DNA of 64,000 nucleotides from Chryseobacterium taiwanense (GTDB lineage: Bacteria; Bacteroidota; Bacteroidia; Flavobacteriales; Weeksellaceae): positions 248,001 through 312,000 of the forward strand of contig NZ_JWTA01000001.1 of the NCBI RefSeq assembly GCF_000813825.1, in the 5' to 3' direction. The position numbers and the translations under genes are program-made. The notes below the pieces were generated by a model. It searched no databases, was not told where the DNA came from, and saw only the letters and a program-made list of their open reading frames with translations. Shown here one piece after another: positions 8,344 through 16,702 of this stretch (position 1 is its first letter; each line of letters opens with the position of its first letter).

Positions 8344-9369
8344 ATGAAACAACCTTGGATACATAATGCAAAAATAGATGGCTGGTTTATTCTGTCACCA
8401 CCTTTTTTGATTTTGCTGATTATTTTTCTTTTTCAAAAACAGGTTCAGGGATTGGAAAATCATTTTTCTTTTTATACCTGGCTTTTTTTGATTGTTTTTG
8501 TTGATGTTGCCCATGTGTATTCCACTTTATTTAAAACCTATTTTGTAAAAGCAGAAGTCAATAAAAGAAAACTTTTATACTATGGAATGCCTGCTTTAAG
8601 TTGGATTTTAGGGTTGCTTTTATATCAATTCGGAAGCTTGACTTTTTGGTCTGTTTTAGCTTTGGTTGCGGTCTTTCACTTCATTCGTCAGCAATATGGC
8701 TTTATGAGAATTTATGCAAGATTTGAACCTAATCATTGGAGCAAAAGGATTGATGAGGTTGCTGTATATTCAGCGACAATTTTTCCCATGTTATATTGGT
8801 TTAAAACACCAAGAGCCTTTACATGGTTTGTTGAAAATGAGTTTCACTGGCTTCAGAACTTACCGAATTATACACAATGGATCACGGTTGTATACTTTAT
8901 GATTTTAATGGTTTGGATTTTAAAAACAGTGTTTGAAATTTTCAAAACAGGGCAATGGAATATTCCTAAAATTGCTTTAATTGTAGGAACATATTTGTCA
9001 TGGTATTTTGGAATTGTGTATTTTAATAATGACTTACTTTTTACTTTCTTAAATGTGGTTTCACACGGGATTCCCTATGTTGCATTGATTTACATTCGGG
9101 AAATTAAACAGAAAAAAAGAACGGAGCTTAATAAGCTTTCTATATTTCAATCTACTTTCGGAATATTTTTGTTTGTTGCCGTTATCATTGCCTTTGCATT
9201 CTTTGAGGAGTTTTTGTGGGAAGTTTTGGTGTGGAACGAGCATTTTTCATTGAATCTCAGTCTTTCAGGACGTTGGTTTCAGTTTTTAGTTCCATTATTG
9301 GTTGTTCCGCAACTCACACATTACTTATTAGATGGCTTTATTTGGAAAAACACCAAAAAAGTTAACTAA
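8344..9369 (+). CDS. Conserved multi-pass membrane protein, unknown function
   Basis: A 341-residue integral membrane protein with about eight hydrophobic helices spread over its length (for example near 17-32, 42-60, 78-110, 180-200, 210-260, 270-295 and 305-325). Several histidines lie at helix ends (VAHVYST, VFHFIRQQYG, VSHGIPYV, LTHYLLDG), a pattern seen in membrane metal or haem enzymes and in proteins sometimes annotated as carotene-cleavage-like, but no family can be named with confidence. It begins 34 bp after the oxidase and its stop overlaps the promoter of the following gene, so it is probably the last gene of the cluster. Confidence 0.65.
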   Translation: MKQPWIHNAKIDGWFILSPPFLILLIIFLFQKQVQGLENHFSFYTWLFLIVFVDVAHVYSTLFKTYFVKAEVNKRKLLYYGMPALSWILGLLLYQFGSLTFWSVLALVAVFHFIRQQYGFMRIYARFEPNHWSKRIDEVAVYSATIFPMLYWFKTPRAFTWFVENEFHWLQNLPNYTQWITVVYFMILMVWILKTVFEIFKTGQWNIPKIALIVGTYLSWYFGIVYFNNDLLFTFLNVVSHGIPYVALIYIREIKQKKRTELNKLSIFQSTFGIFLFVAVIIAFAFFEEFLWEVLVWNEHFSLNLSLSGRWFQFLVPLLVVPQLTHYLLDGFIWKNTKKVN

Positions 9370-9374
9370 TTTTG
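9367..9374 (+). promoter_or_regulatory. -7 promoter element (TAATTTTG), decides start of downstream gene
   Basis: A perfect TAnnTTTG that overlaps the stop codon of the preceding gene. An in-frame TTG at 9372 lies inside the element and so cannot be the start; the first usable start is ATG 9393, 18 nt downstream. Confidence 0.65.
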
Positions 9375-9392
9375 TCCCATAAATTAAAACGT

Positions 9393-11156
9393 ATGAATAT
9401 GCAGAAGCTCTTTCTTTCATTAATGGTGCTGTTTGGAATATTGGGTGTAAAAGCCCAGCAAAAAACATTCTGTAATCCCATCAACATCGATTACGGATAT
9501 ACTCCGTTTGAAGTTTTTTCAAAACAGGGGAAACACCGTGCTACTGCCGATCCGGTAATTGTCAATTTTAAAAATAAGTTGTTTCTTTTTTCGACCAATC
9601 AGGAAGGATATTGGTACAGTGATGATATGCTCGACTGGAAATTTGTAAAAAGAAAATTTCTAAGGGATAATAAATATACCCATGATCTGAATGCTCCTGC
9701 AGTTTGGGCAATGAAAGACACGTTATATGTTTTTGGTTCTACCTGGGAACAGGATTTTCCTATCTGGAAAAGTACAAATCCGACAAAAGATGACTGGAAA
9801 ATAGCAGTCGATACCTTGAAAGTAGGAGCTTGGGATCCAGCCTTCCATTACGATGAAGATAAAAACAAATTGTACCTGTATTGGGGATCAAGTAATGAAT
9901 GGCCGTTATTAGGAACTGAGATCAAAACAAAAACATTACAGTCGGAAGGATTTGTAAAACCTATTTTAAGATTGAAGCCTGAAGATCACGGTTGGGAAAG
10001 ATTCGGGGAATATAATGATAATGTTTTCTTACAGCCTTTCGTAGAGGGAGCCTGGATGACAAAGCATAACGGAAAGTATTATATGCAGTATGGAGCTCCT
10101 GCAACTGAGTTCAGTGGATATTCTGATGGAGTGTATGTAAGTAATAATGCTTTAGAAGGTTTTGAATATCAGCAGCACAATCCGTTTTCGTATAAACCGG
10201 GAGGTTTTGCAAGAGGAGCGGGACATGGAGCAACTTTTGAGGATAATTACAAAAACTGGTGGCATATTTCAACAATTTTCATTTCTACTAAAAATAATTT
10301 TGAAAGACGTTTGGGAATTTGGCCGGCTGGATTCGATAAAGATGATGTCATGTATTGCAATACCGCTTATGGTGATTATCCGACCTATCTTCCACAATAT
10401 GCACAAGGAAAAGATTTTTCAAAAGGATTATTTGCAGGCTGGATGTTGCTGAATTATAATAAACCGGTTCAGGTTTCATCAACATTGGGAGGATATCATT
10501 CCAATTATGCGGTGGATGAAGATATTAAAACCTATTGGAGTGCAAAAACTGGTAATTCAGGAGAATGGTTTGAGACAGACTTAGGAGAAGTTTCTACCAT
10601 TAATGCCATTCAAATCAATTATGCAGATCAGGATGTTGAGTTCATGGGTAAAACCTTAGGGAAAATGCATCAGTATAAAATCTACGGTTCAAACGATGGA
10701 AAAAAATGGAATGTGATTGTAGACAAAAGCAAAAATACAAAAGACGTTCCTCACGATTATGTAGAGCTTGAAAAACCTGCAAAAGCAAGATTCTTGAAAA
10801 TGGAAAATCTGAAAATGCCGACCGGAAAATTTGCATTGAGCGGTTTCAGAGTATTTGGAAAAGGAGCGGGAACAGTTCCTCCAAAAGTTCAGAATTTTGT
10901 TCCGTTAAGAGCTGATCCAAAAAAATACGGTGAGAGAAGAAGCATCTGGATGAAATGGCAGCAAAATTCCGATGCAGACGGATATGTGATTTACTGGGGG
11001 AAATCTCCGGATAAATTATACGGAAGCATCATGGTGTATGGTAAAAACGAATACTTCTTTACCGGAGCCGACAGAACAGACACTTACTATTTCCAGATTG
11101 AAGCTTTCAATGCCAATGGAGTTTCGGAAAGAACGGAAGTTTTTAAGTCAGAATAA
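9393..11156 (+). CDS. Secreted family 43-like glycoside hydrolase with F5/8C and FnIII-like domains
   Basis: A 587-residue protein from ATG 9393. A classic signal peptide (MQKLFLSLMVLFGILGVKAQQ) leads into a five-bladed propeller domain with the ADPVIVNF segment expected for the catalytic base, plus blade motifs such as SDDMLDWKFV and AWDPAFHYDEDKNKLYLYWG. Around residues 360-490 is a discoidin/F5-8 type C sugar-binding domain (YAVDEDIKTYWSAKTG, EWFETDLGE). The C-terminal ~90 residues look like fibronectin type III. It is probably exported and acts on a pentose- or anhydro-sugar-containing polysaccharide; the exact substrate is not readable. It is single-gene, with its own promoter and terminator. 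Confidence 0.8.
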   Translation: MNMQKLFLSLMVLFGILGVKAQQKTFCNPINIDYGYTPFEVFSKQGKHRATADPVIVNFKNKLFLFSTNQEGYWYSDDMLDWKFVKRKFLRDNKYTHDLNAPAVWAMKDTLYVFGSTWEQDFPIWKSTNPTKDDWKIAVDTLKVGAWDPAFHYDEDKNKLYLYWGSSNEWPLLGTEIKTKTLQSEGFVKPILRLKPEDHGWERFGEYNDNVFLQPFVEGAWMTKHNGKYYMQYGAPATEFSGYSDGVYVSNNALEGFEYQQHNPFSYKPGGFARGAGHGATFEDNYKNWWHISTIFISTKNNFERRLGIWPAGFDKDDVMYCNTAYGDYPTYLPQYAQGKDFSKGLFAGWMLLNYNKPVQVSSTLGGYHSNYAVDEDIKTYWSAKTGNSGEWFETDLGEVSTINAIQINYADQDVEFMGKTLGKMHQYKIYGSNDGKKWNVIVDKSKNTKDVPHDYVELEKPAKARFLKMENLKMPTGKFALSGFRVFGKGAGTVPPKVQNFVPLRADPKKYGERRSIWMKWQQNSDADGYVIYWGKSPDKLYGSIMVYGKNEYFFTGADRTDTYYFQIEAFNANGVSERTEVFKSE

Positions 11157-11166
11157 ATTAAAAAAT

Positions 11167-11204
11167 AAAAACGCTTTGATTATTTCAAGGCGTTTTTGTT
11201 TTTT
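11167..11204 (+). terminator. Rho-independent terminator
   Basis: Imperfect stem AAAAACGCTT / AAGGCGTTTTT around a 10-nt loop, followed by a T-rich stretch, 11 bp after the glycosidase stop. Confidence 0.7.
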
Positions 11205-11212
11205 CATAATAT

Positions 11213-11243
11213 TAAAACAAAACCCGCCAATTTCTCGACGGGT
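11213..11243 (-). terminator. Terminator of the minus-strand barrel gene
   Basis: On the minus strand the stem ACCCG / CGGGT (11222-11226 with 11239-11243) is followed by TTTGTTTT. It lies about 40 bp past the stop of the receptor gene, so the two convergent genes each have their own terminator. Confidence 0.55.
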
Positions 11244-11281
11244 GGTTGTACAAAATAATTTATATGAAGAATGATTGTGTA

Positions 11282-13573
11282 TTATCGTGTTCTGCTTTTG
11301 ATGGCATCTGAAGCGCTCTCAATATTTCTTACTTTTTTCACTTTTTGGTTTCCGAAATTGTAAGTAATACTGAATGTTCCTCCTCTTCTGAACTGGTCGT
11401 TTCTTACATAGTTGTAGTTTCCGTTTGCTTGATAATCTTCGATTTCTACGATGTTGGTTCTTAAAACATCGGTCAGATTCAATGCAAAAGTCCAGTCATT
11501 CCAGTTTTTCTTTAAACTTAGATCTAAGCTCATTAGATTTTTAAGAAGCCCCAATTCAATCTGCTGCTTGTCTACGAAGAAATAATTTACTCCTAAAAAC
11601 CATGTTTTCTTTTTATCTAATCTGATGGTGTTGTTGGTTTGGATGACAATACTCGTTGAGCTTACTTTATTTTCGTAAGTTGGAAAAACATCTCCTGAAG
11701 TTGGATCTACGCTTAAACTTCCGTCATTTATATTTCTTTGAACTCCAATATTAAAATTGGTAGTCAGATATTGATTAAAGAATGATCTTTGAACTCCTAC
11801 CATTGCAGACATTTCCTGCTTGTCACCAAAATTGGTTCGGATATATCTCAATTGTTTATGCTTATCCATAATAGGTTCATTAGTAATAGGATCAAAAACA
11901 ATATCTCCGTTGGCATCTCTTCTTGGTTTCAGAATATCTCTTTGTAAAGGAACTTGTGTAATAACATCTTTAAACAATGAATGACTTAAGATCAAGAAAT
12001 ATGAGTTTTTAAACATATAAGTCAGTTCCTGATTGTAGGTTGAAGAAGCTTTCACAAATGGATTGTTTTGGGTGTAATTATCTTCGGTAAGAATATTTCT
12101 TACAGGATTAAGTTCCCAAAAGCTAGGTCTTCTCATTCTGCTAGAAAACGCATACGAAATATTGTTTTTATCATTGATAGCATAATTTAAACTTACATAA
12201 GGAAGCAAATTATTGTAGTTTCTTTCAATTCTTCTGTATTCAGGAGCTGCATTGTCAGAAGTTCCTAAACTATTGGTGATCTCATATCTTGTTCCAATTT
12301 TTCCTGAGAATTTATCAGAGAATTTTTTTTCTGCAGTTAAATAAAATCCATAAATGTTTTCATCATATACAAAATGATTAGGATTAAATTCGGGATCTTC
12401 ACCCTCTCTATAAGTATCGTTCTTGGTATCATTATCGGTTTTTGTTTTGTTATAATTTCCACCGATTGATAGGGTAAAGTCATTTTTAAACTTCTGAATA
12501 TAATCTACCATTCCGGAGAAATTATTGATTTTCTGAGGGAGATTTTGATAAATAGTCTGTGCTGGATCTACACTCAGATTATTTCCTAAAGCATCGGCAT
12601 AAAAAGTTTTGTTGTCTGTAAACTGGAACCTTTTATAATTAAGATATGCTGCATTTAGGTTTAATTTACTTCCCAAAGAATCCGTTTTTAACTCATAATT
12701 TAAGTTGACAGAATTGTTGTAAGAACGCGCATCTTCTTTATTTCTCGAATTAGTATAATTGATATTGTATTGGTTAGTATCTGGATCTAAAGAACGTATT
12801 GTGTTGAATAAACTTACTGTTGAATTATAACTTTTATTAGCTGAAGAATTCCATGTTAAGCCCAAATTACTCTTTTCTGTTAGCTGATAATCAATATTCA
12901 GATAGCCTCCAATAAATTTATTAGGGTCGTCAACATTTCCTGTAGATTGATTGGAGGAGGAATCGTTACCATTTCTTAAAATATATTCTTGCGCATCAAT
13001 ATTCTCTCCACCATTTAAATTAGCACTAATTCCCAGTTTATCTTTTCTGTAGTTTACTGAAAAACTAGCAGAACTTGCATTATATTTATTTTGAGAGTTG
13101 GCCATTCTCATATTACCATTCAATCCATCACTCATTTTCTTTTTCAGGATAATGTTGATAATACCGTCTGAAGACTCTACCTGATATTCACTTCCCGGAA
13201 CAGTAATCACTTCAATCTTCTGAATATTTTCTGCAGGCGTATTCTTTAGAAATTGCGTCAAAGATTCTGCATCCATATTGGTTTTTCTACCATTGATGTA
13301 GATCAGAGCATTATTTTTTCCTGCAATCTTCAGAGCCTTATCATCAGTTGTAGAAAGAAGAGGGGTTTGTTTCAAAAGATCAAATGTTGTATTTCCCTTC
13401 GCTACAGGAGAAGCAGCTACATCGTACACAAAACGGTCACTTTGTTTTTTGAATACTTGTTTTTTTAAAGTAACAGCTTCTATATTTTGAGTCTTTGCAG
13501 TATCCTGCTTTTTCTGTTGGGCGAAAGTTAATCCGCTGAAAAATAGGGCTGCGATGAGAATGGGCGTTTTCAT
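11282..13573 (-). CDS. TonB-dependent receptor-like outer membrane beta-barrel protein
   Basis: A 763-residue outer-membrane protein with signal peptide MKTPILIAALFFSGLTFAQQ. Residues ~30-140 resemble a TonB receptor plug (FDLLKQTPLLS, ALIYINGRKTNM, IQKIEVITVPGSEYQ, GIINIILKKK). The remainder is a long 22-strand-type barrel with alternating aromatic residues, ending in GGTFSITYNFG. This corresponds to the OMP_b-brl_3 group common in Flavobacteriia. No partner lipoprotein of the SusD type is next to it, so the ligand (siderophore, peptide or other) cannot be inferred. Its -33/-7 promoter is seen upstream. Confidence 0.85.
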   Translation of the reverse strand: MKTPILIAALFFSGLTFAQQKKQDTAKTQNIEAVTLKKQVFKKQSDRFVYDVAASPVAKGNTTFDLLKQTPLLSTTDDKALKIAGKNNALIYINGRKTNMDAESLTQFLKNTPAENIQKIEVITVPGSEYQVESSDGIINIILKKKMSDGLNGNMRMANSQNKYNASSASFSVNYRKDKLGISANLNGGENIDAQEYILRNGNDSSSNQSTGNVDDPNKFIGGYLNIDYQLTEKSNLGLTWNSSANKSYNSTVSLFNTIRSLDPDTNQYNINYTNSRNKEDARSYNNSVNLNYELKTDSLGSKLNLNAAYLNYKRFQFTDNKTFYADALGNNLSVDPAQTIYQNLPQKINNFSGMVDYIQKFKNDFTLSIGGNYNKTKTDNDTKNDTYREGEDPEFNPNHFVYDENIYGFYLTAEKKFSDKFSGKIGTRYEITNSLGTSDNAAPEYRRIERNYNNLLPYVSLNYAINDKNNISYAFSSRMRRPSFWELNPVRNILTEDNYTQNNPFVKASSTYNQELTYMFKNSYFLILSHSLFKDVITQVPLQRDILKPRRDANGDIVFDPITNEPIMDKHKQLRYIRTNFGDKQEMSAMVGVQRSFFNQYLTTNFNIGVQRNINDGSLSVDPTSGDVFPTYENKVSSTSIVIQTNNTIRLDKKKTWFLGVNYFFVDKQQIELGLLKNLMSLDLSLKKNWNDWTFALNLTDVLRTNIVEIEDYQANGNYNYVRNDQFRRGGTFSITYNFGNQKVKKVRNIESASDAIKSRTR

Positions 13574-13911
13574 AATTATATTATTTAGAGTGATTTTAAT
13601 TTTAATAGCTTGTATTTGTTATTATTTAACATTGCAAAGATATATAATAAATTAAGTATTATGCAATACAAAGTACTATAAATGTTTTTGAATTAATTTT
13701 AACTATATGGTTTTCAATAGTTAAAATTTTAGTTTAATTTTTTAAATTCTTTGATTATCTATATAATAAGACAACTGTACCATAGATTTTGTTACAGTTA
13801 ATAAGATGGAAAATGAAAAAAATATTTAAATAATAGAAATATCTCTGAAAATAGTATAAAAGTTTCACTAGAAAAATTAATAATTTAGTTTGATTTTTAA
13901 ATTAATAACAT
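13574..13911. other. intergenic region between divergent genes, 338 bp
   Basis: Very AT-rich spacer carrying the minus-strand promoter of the barrel gene (13635-13666). On the plus side, TTAGTTTG at 13885-13892 is one mismatch from the -7 consensus and could serve the lipoprotein gene. No ORF or RNA structure recognised. Confidence 0.5.
13635..13666 (-). promoter_or_regulatory. -33/-7 promoter for barrel gene (TTG-N21-TATCTTTG)
   Basis: On the minus strand TATCTTTG (13635-13642) is a perfect TAnnTTTG, with a TTG at 13664-13666 21 nt upstream. The predicted transcript has a leader of roughly 55-60 nt before the ATG at 13573. Confidence 0.6.
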
Positions 13912-15696
13912 ATGAGGAAATTTTACTTTTTATTTTTAATGTTATCATTAGTATTTTCATGTAAAGAGGAGTCTTTCGTGGAAATGGGTAACGAAACTGC
14001 AAATCCCCAATCAAACTATAATTTTGGGAATACTGCTCAAAAGAACTTTCAGGGAATGGTTCTTGATACCAATGGACTTCCGATTTCAGGAGCAACGGTC
14101 ACCATTGGTGCAAATACGGTGACAACAAATCTTAAAGGTTTTTTTACCTTTAAAAATGCTTCGGTAAAAGAAAACTTTGCCCATGTAAAAGTTACAAAAT
14201 CAGGGTATGTAAATGCTTCCCGAGTTGTAGTTCCGACAAACGGAATGAATCAGGTAAACATTATGATGATTCCTGTAACAACAACTTCTACGATTTCTGC
14301 AGGTTCTACATCTACCGTTTCATTGCCAAACGGAACAAAGGTGAAGTTTGATGGAAGCTTTAAAGATTCTAATGGAAATGCTTATTCAGGAAGTGTAAAT
14401 GTTGCTTTATTCCATTTGGCTCCCTCCAATAAGTATTTAAATGAACTAATGCCGGGTTCTTTCTTGGCAACTAATGCTGGAGGAAATGCTCGTGTGATGG
14501 AAACTTTTGGAATGCTTCATGTACAATTAACCGGAAGTGGGGGACAAAATCTTCAGATCGCAAATGGGCATACAGCAGAAATTACAGTTCCTGTAGATGC
14601 CACCCAAACAGCTACTTCACCCAATACGATTCCATTATGGTCGTATAATGAAGATACAGGAATGTGGAATGAGGAAGGTACTGCGACAAAGATTGGAAAT
14701 GTATATGTAGGAACGGTAAGTCATTTTTCCTGGTGGAATTGTGATGTACAATTTACACAGGCAACGATGAAGGTGACTTTAAAAAATGCAGCAGGGTCAG
14801 TTTTGCCGAGTATTAAAGTAACTTTAAAAAGAAGCTCTCAAGCCTACGAAACGTATGGGATGACAGATAATACAGGAGTGGCTTCAGGAATTGTCCCTGC
14901 AGGTGAAATCCTTACTTTAAAAGTTTATGATGTTTGTGGTAATGTAATTTATACTTCTAATGTGGGGCCTTTTTCTGCAGGAGTATTGACAACTCTTGCA
15001 GATATTACAGTAAACCCACCTTCATCAACGAATTATACTATTCAAGGGAGTCTGAAAACCTGTTCCAATACGGATGTTACAGACGGATATGTGGTGTTGA
15101 AGTCAGTGGGAACTAATTCAAATTATTTTAATTACCTCTCAGTTCCGGTTAATGCGAATGGAAGTTTTACTTTTAATACCTATTCATGTACAACTAATCC
15201 TCAATTTATTTATGAGGCGTTCGATTATGCGAATCTTAAAACAACGGGTGAAATTACTTTTACAGCATCGACAAATAACGTAAACTTGGGAAATATTTCT
15301 GTTTGTAACTCAACTATCGAATTTGTAAGTTATAAAATAGACAATCAACCTGTTGTGTATCTTATTGTTTTTGCCAATGCACAATGGTCTGGTCCTTCAT
15401 CTACTCCTAATACGTTATCTAATCAACTCTCTGTATTCGCTGCAAATGGACCTGCGGTACCGCTTTTTCAAATGACACAAAATAATATGATGGGAGTAGC
15501 TGGAAGCTTTACCACTGATTACTCTATTAATCTCAGCTCAGTAATAATTACTCCAAGTAATGGAAACTTGATTAATACAATCTCTACATTTGGATCTGTA
15601 GGAGGTTATATTGATTTTAATATTACGGGTACTTTTACAGATGCCTCTGGAATCCATACGGTTTCTGCTTTAGGACACGTTAGAAGAACCTTATAA
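13912..15696 (+). CDS. Lipoprotein with carboxypeptidase-regulatory-like domain
   Basis: A 594-residue lipoprotein. The signal ends in a lipobox-like LSLVFSC, with Cys at residue 17 followed by KEES. Residues ~45-120 form a carboxypeptidase-regulatory (transthyretin-like) domain: FQGMVLDTNGLPISGATVTIG, then TNLKGFFTFKNA. Further beta-sandwich repeats follow, one with a similar GVASGIVPAGEILTLKVYD segment. It is Thr/Ser/Asn-rich and surface-type in composition. Biological role unknown; such proteins are often cell-surface structural or substrate-binding lipoproteins. Monocistronic, followed by a strong bidirectional terminator. Confidence 0.75.
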   Translation: MRKFYFLFLMLSLVFSCKEESFVEMGNETANPQSNYNFGNTAQKNFQGMVLDTNGLPISGATVTIGANTVTTNLKGFFTFKNASVKENFAHVKVTKSGYVNASRVVVPTNGMNQVNIMMIPVTTTSTISAGSTSTVSLPNGTKVKFDGSFKDSNGNAYSGSVNVALFHLAPSNKYLNELMPGSFLATNAGGNARVMETFGMLHVQLTGSGGQNLQIANGHTAEITVPVDATQTATSPNTIPLWSYNEDTGMWNEEGTATKIGNVYVGTVSHFSWWNCDVQFTQATMKVTLKNAAGSVLPSIKVTLKRSSQAYETYGMTDNTGVASGIVPAGEILTLKVYDVCGNVIYTSNVGPFSAGVLTTLADITVNPPSSTNYTIQGSLKTCSNTDVTDGYVVLKSVGTNSNYFNYLSVPVNANGSFTFNTYSCTTNPQFIYEAFDYANLKTTGEITFTASTNNVNLGNISVCNSTIEFVSYKIDNQPVVYLIVFANAQWSGPSSTPNTLSNQLSVFAANGPAVPLFQMTQNNMMGVAGSFTTDYSINLSSVIITPSNGNLINTISTFGSVGGYIDFNITGTFTDASGIHTVSALGHVRRTL

Positions 15697-15711
15697 TCAC
15701 GATTAATAAAT

Positions 15712-15743
15712 AAAAAAAGGACTTTGAAAAAAGTCCTTTTTTT
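15712..15743 (+). terminator. Bidirectional terminator between convergent genes
   Basis: Near-perfect stem AAAAAAAGGACTT / AAGTCCTTTTTTT (15712-15724 with 15731-15743). The A/T flanks serve as T-tracts in both directions, for the lipoprotein gene and for the minus-strand DUF3817 gene. Confidence 0.85.
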
Positions 15744-15745
15744 AT

Positions 15746-16084
15746 TTATTCTCTATCGAAACGAGCTAGTTTTTTATCAATCCAGATGGTAGCAAAAGGA
15801 AAGAAAGCAGAGATGAGTGAAAATACAAAGTCTTCATCATCCCAAACAAATATTTTCCTCATAGAAGGTAAAAATATAAGATATATTGTAAAAAACAATC
15901 CGTGAATGCTACCAATAGTGCTTATGTAAACAATAGGAAGTATACCTGTAGGATCTACACGAATCCAAATCATAGCTGAAAAAAGAAAAAACCAAGACAG
16001 TGCTTCAGCTAAGCAAATTCGTTTAAACCATCTAATAACCTGTTCTTGGGTATATTTTGCGAAAAATTTTTCGAGAAATTCCAT
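15746..16084 (-). CDS. DUF3817 membrane protein
   Basis: A 112-residue membrane protein with three or four helices. It holds the DUF3817 hallmarks: RICLAEALSWFFLF near residue 22, a central GSIHGLFFTIYL segment near 60, and a C-terminal FAFFPFATIWIDKKL-like segment (here SAFFPFATIWIDKKL). Function unknown; the family is broadly distributed and often annotated as membrane protein. It lies 19 bp downstream of nadD and is probably co-transcribed with recJ and nadD. Confidence 0.85.
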   Translation of the reverse strand: MEFLEKFFAKYTQEQVIRWFKRICLAEALSWFFLFSAMIWIRVDPTGILPIVYISTIGSIHGLFFTIYLIFLPSMRKIFVWDDEDFVFSLISAFFPFATIWIDKKLARFDRE

Positions 16085-16103
16085 TGTATAATTTATCTAA
16101 CTT

Positions 16104-16688
16104 CTATTTATAAAAACTGCTGCCATCCAAATAGTCAAAAACTTCTGGAGGAAGCATAGGTCTTACGTTTTTATTTTCTTTAATCATATTGCGGATTTCA
16201 GTAGCAGAAAGCTCTATGATAGGTGCTTTAATTAAAGAAATATTTTCATGCTGCTGATATTCGTATGTTTTTGCTTCACTTTCAGAAACTCTTGGATAAA
16301 CTATGATGTGATAGTTTTTAATTAAATAATCCGCGTTTTTCCATTTATGAAGACTTTTTAAGTTATCTTCTCCCATGATTAAACTGAAAGAATACTTCGG
16401 ATACTTTTCATTAAGATAGGCTAAAGTATCAACGGTATAACTCGGCTTTGGAAGAGAAAACTCAACATTCGAAGCTTTTATATTTGGATAATTTTTAAGA
16501 GCCAGTTCCACCATATCAAGTCGATTGTGATCATTGAGCAATGTCTTCTTATCTTTAAAAGGATTTTGAGGACTTACAACAAACCACACCTCATTCATAT
16601 CTGAATTTTCTAAAATATAATTAGCAAGAATCAGATGACCAATGTGGATAGGATTAAAAGATCCAAAGAAAAGACCAACTTTTTTCAT
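16104..16688 (-). CDS. nadD: Nicotinate-nucleotide adenylyltransferase
   Basis: A 194-residue cytoplasmic enzyme that adenylates nicotinate mononucleotide to deamido-NAD in NAD biosynthesis. The nucleotidyltransferase signature GSFNPIHIGHL (residues 9-19, with the HxGH pair) and the C-terminal LSATEIRNMI (ISSTxIR-type) motif are both intact, and the length is normal. The gene starts 14 bp after recJ on the same strand, so they are probably one transcript. Confidence 0.95.
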   Translation of the reverse strand: MKKVGLFFGSFNPIHIGHLILANYILENSDMNEVWFVVSPQNPFKDKKTLLNDHNRLDMVELALKNYPNIKASNVEFSLPKPSYTVDTLAYLNEKYPKYSFSLIMGEDNLKSLHKWKNADYLIKNYHIIVYPRVSESEAKTYEYQQHENISLIKAPIIELSATEIRNMIKENKNVRPMLPPEVFDYLDGSSFYK

Positions 16689-16702
16689 GGTACATGGAGT
16701 GA

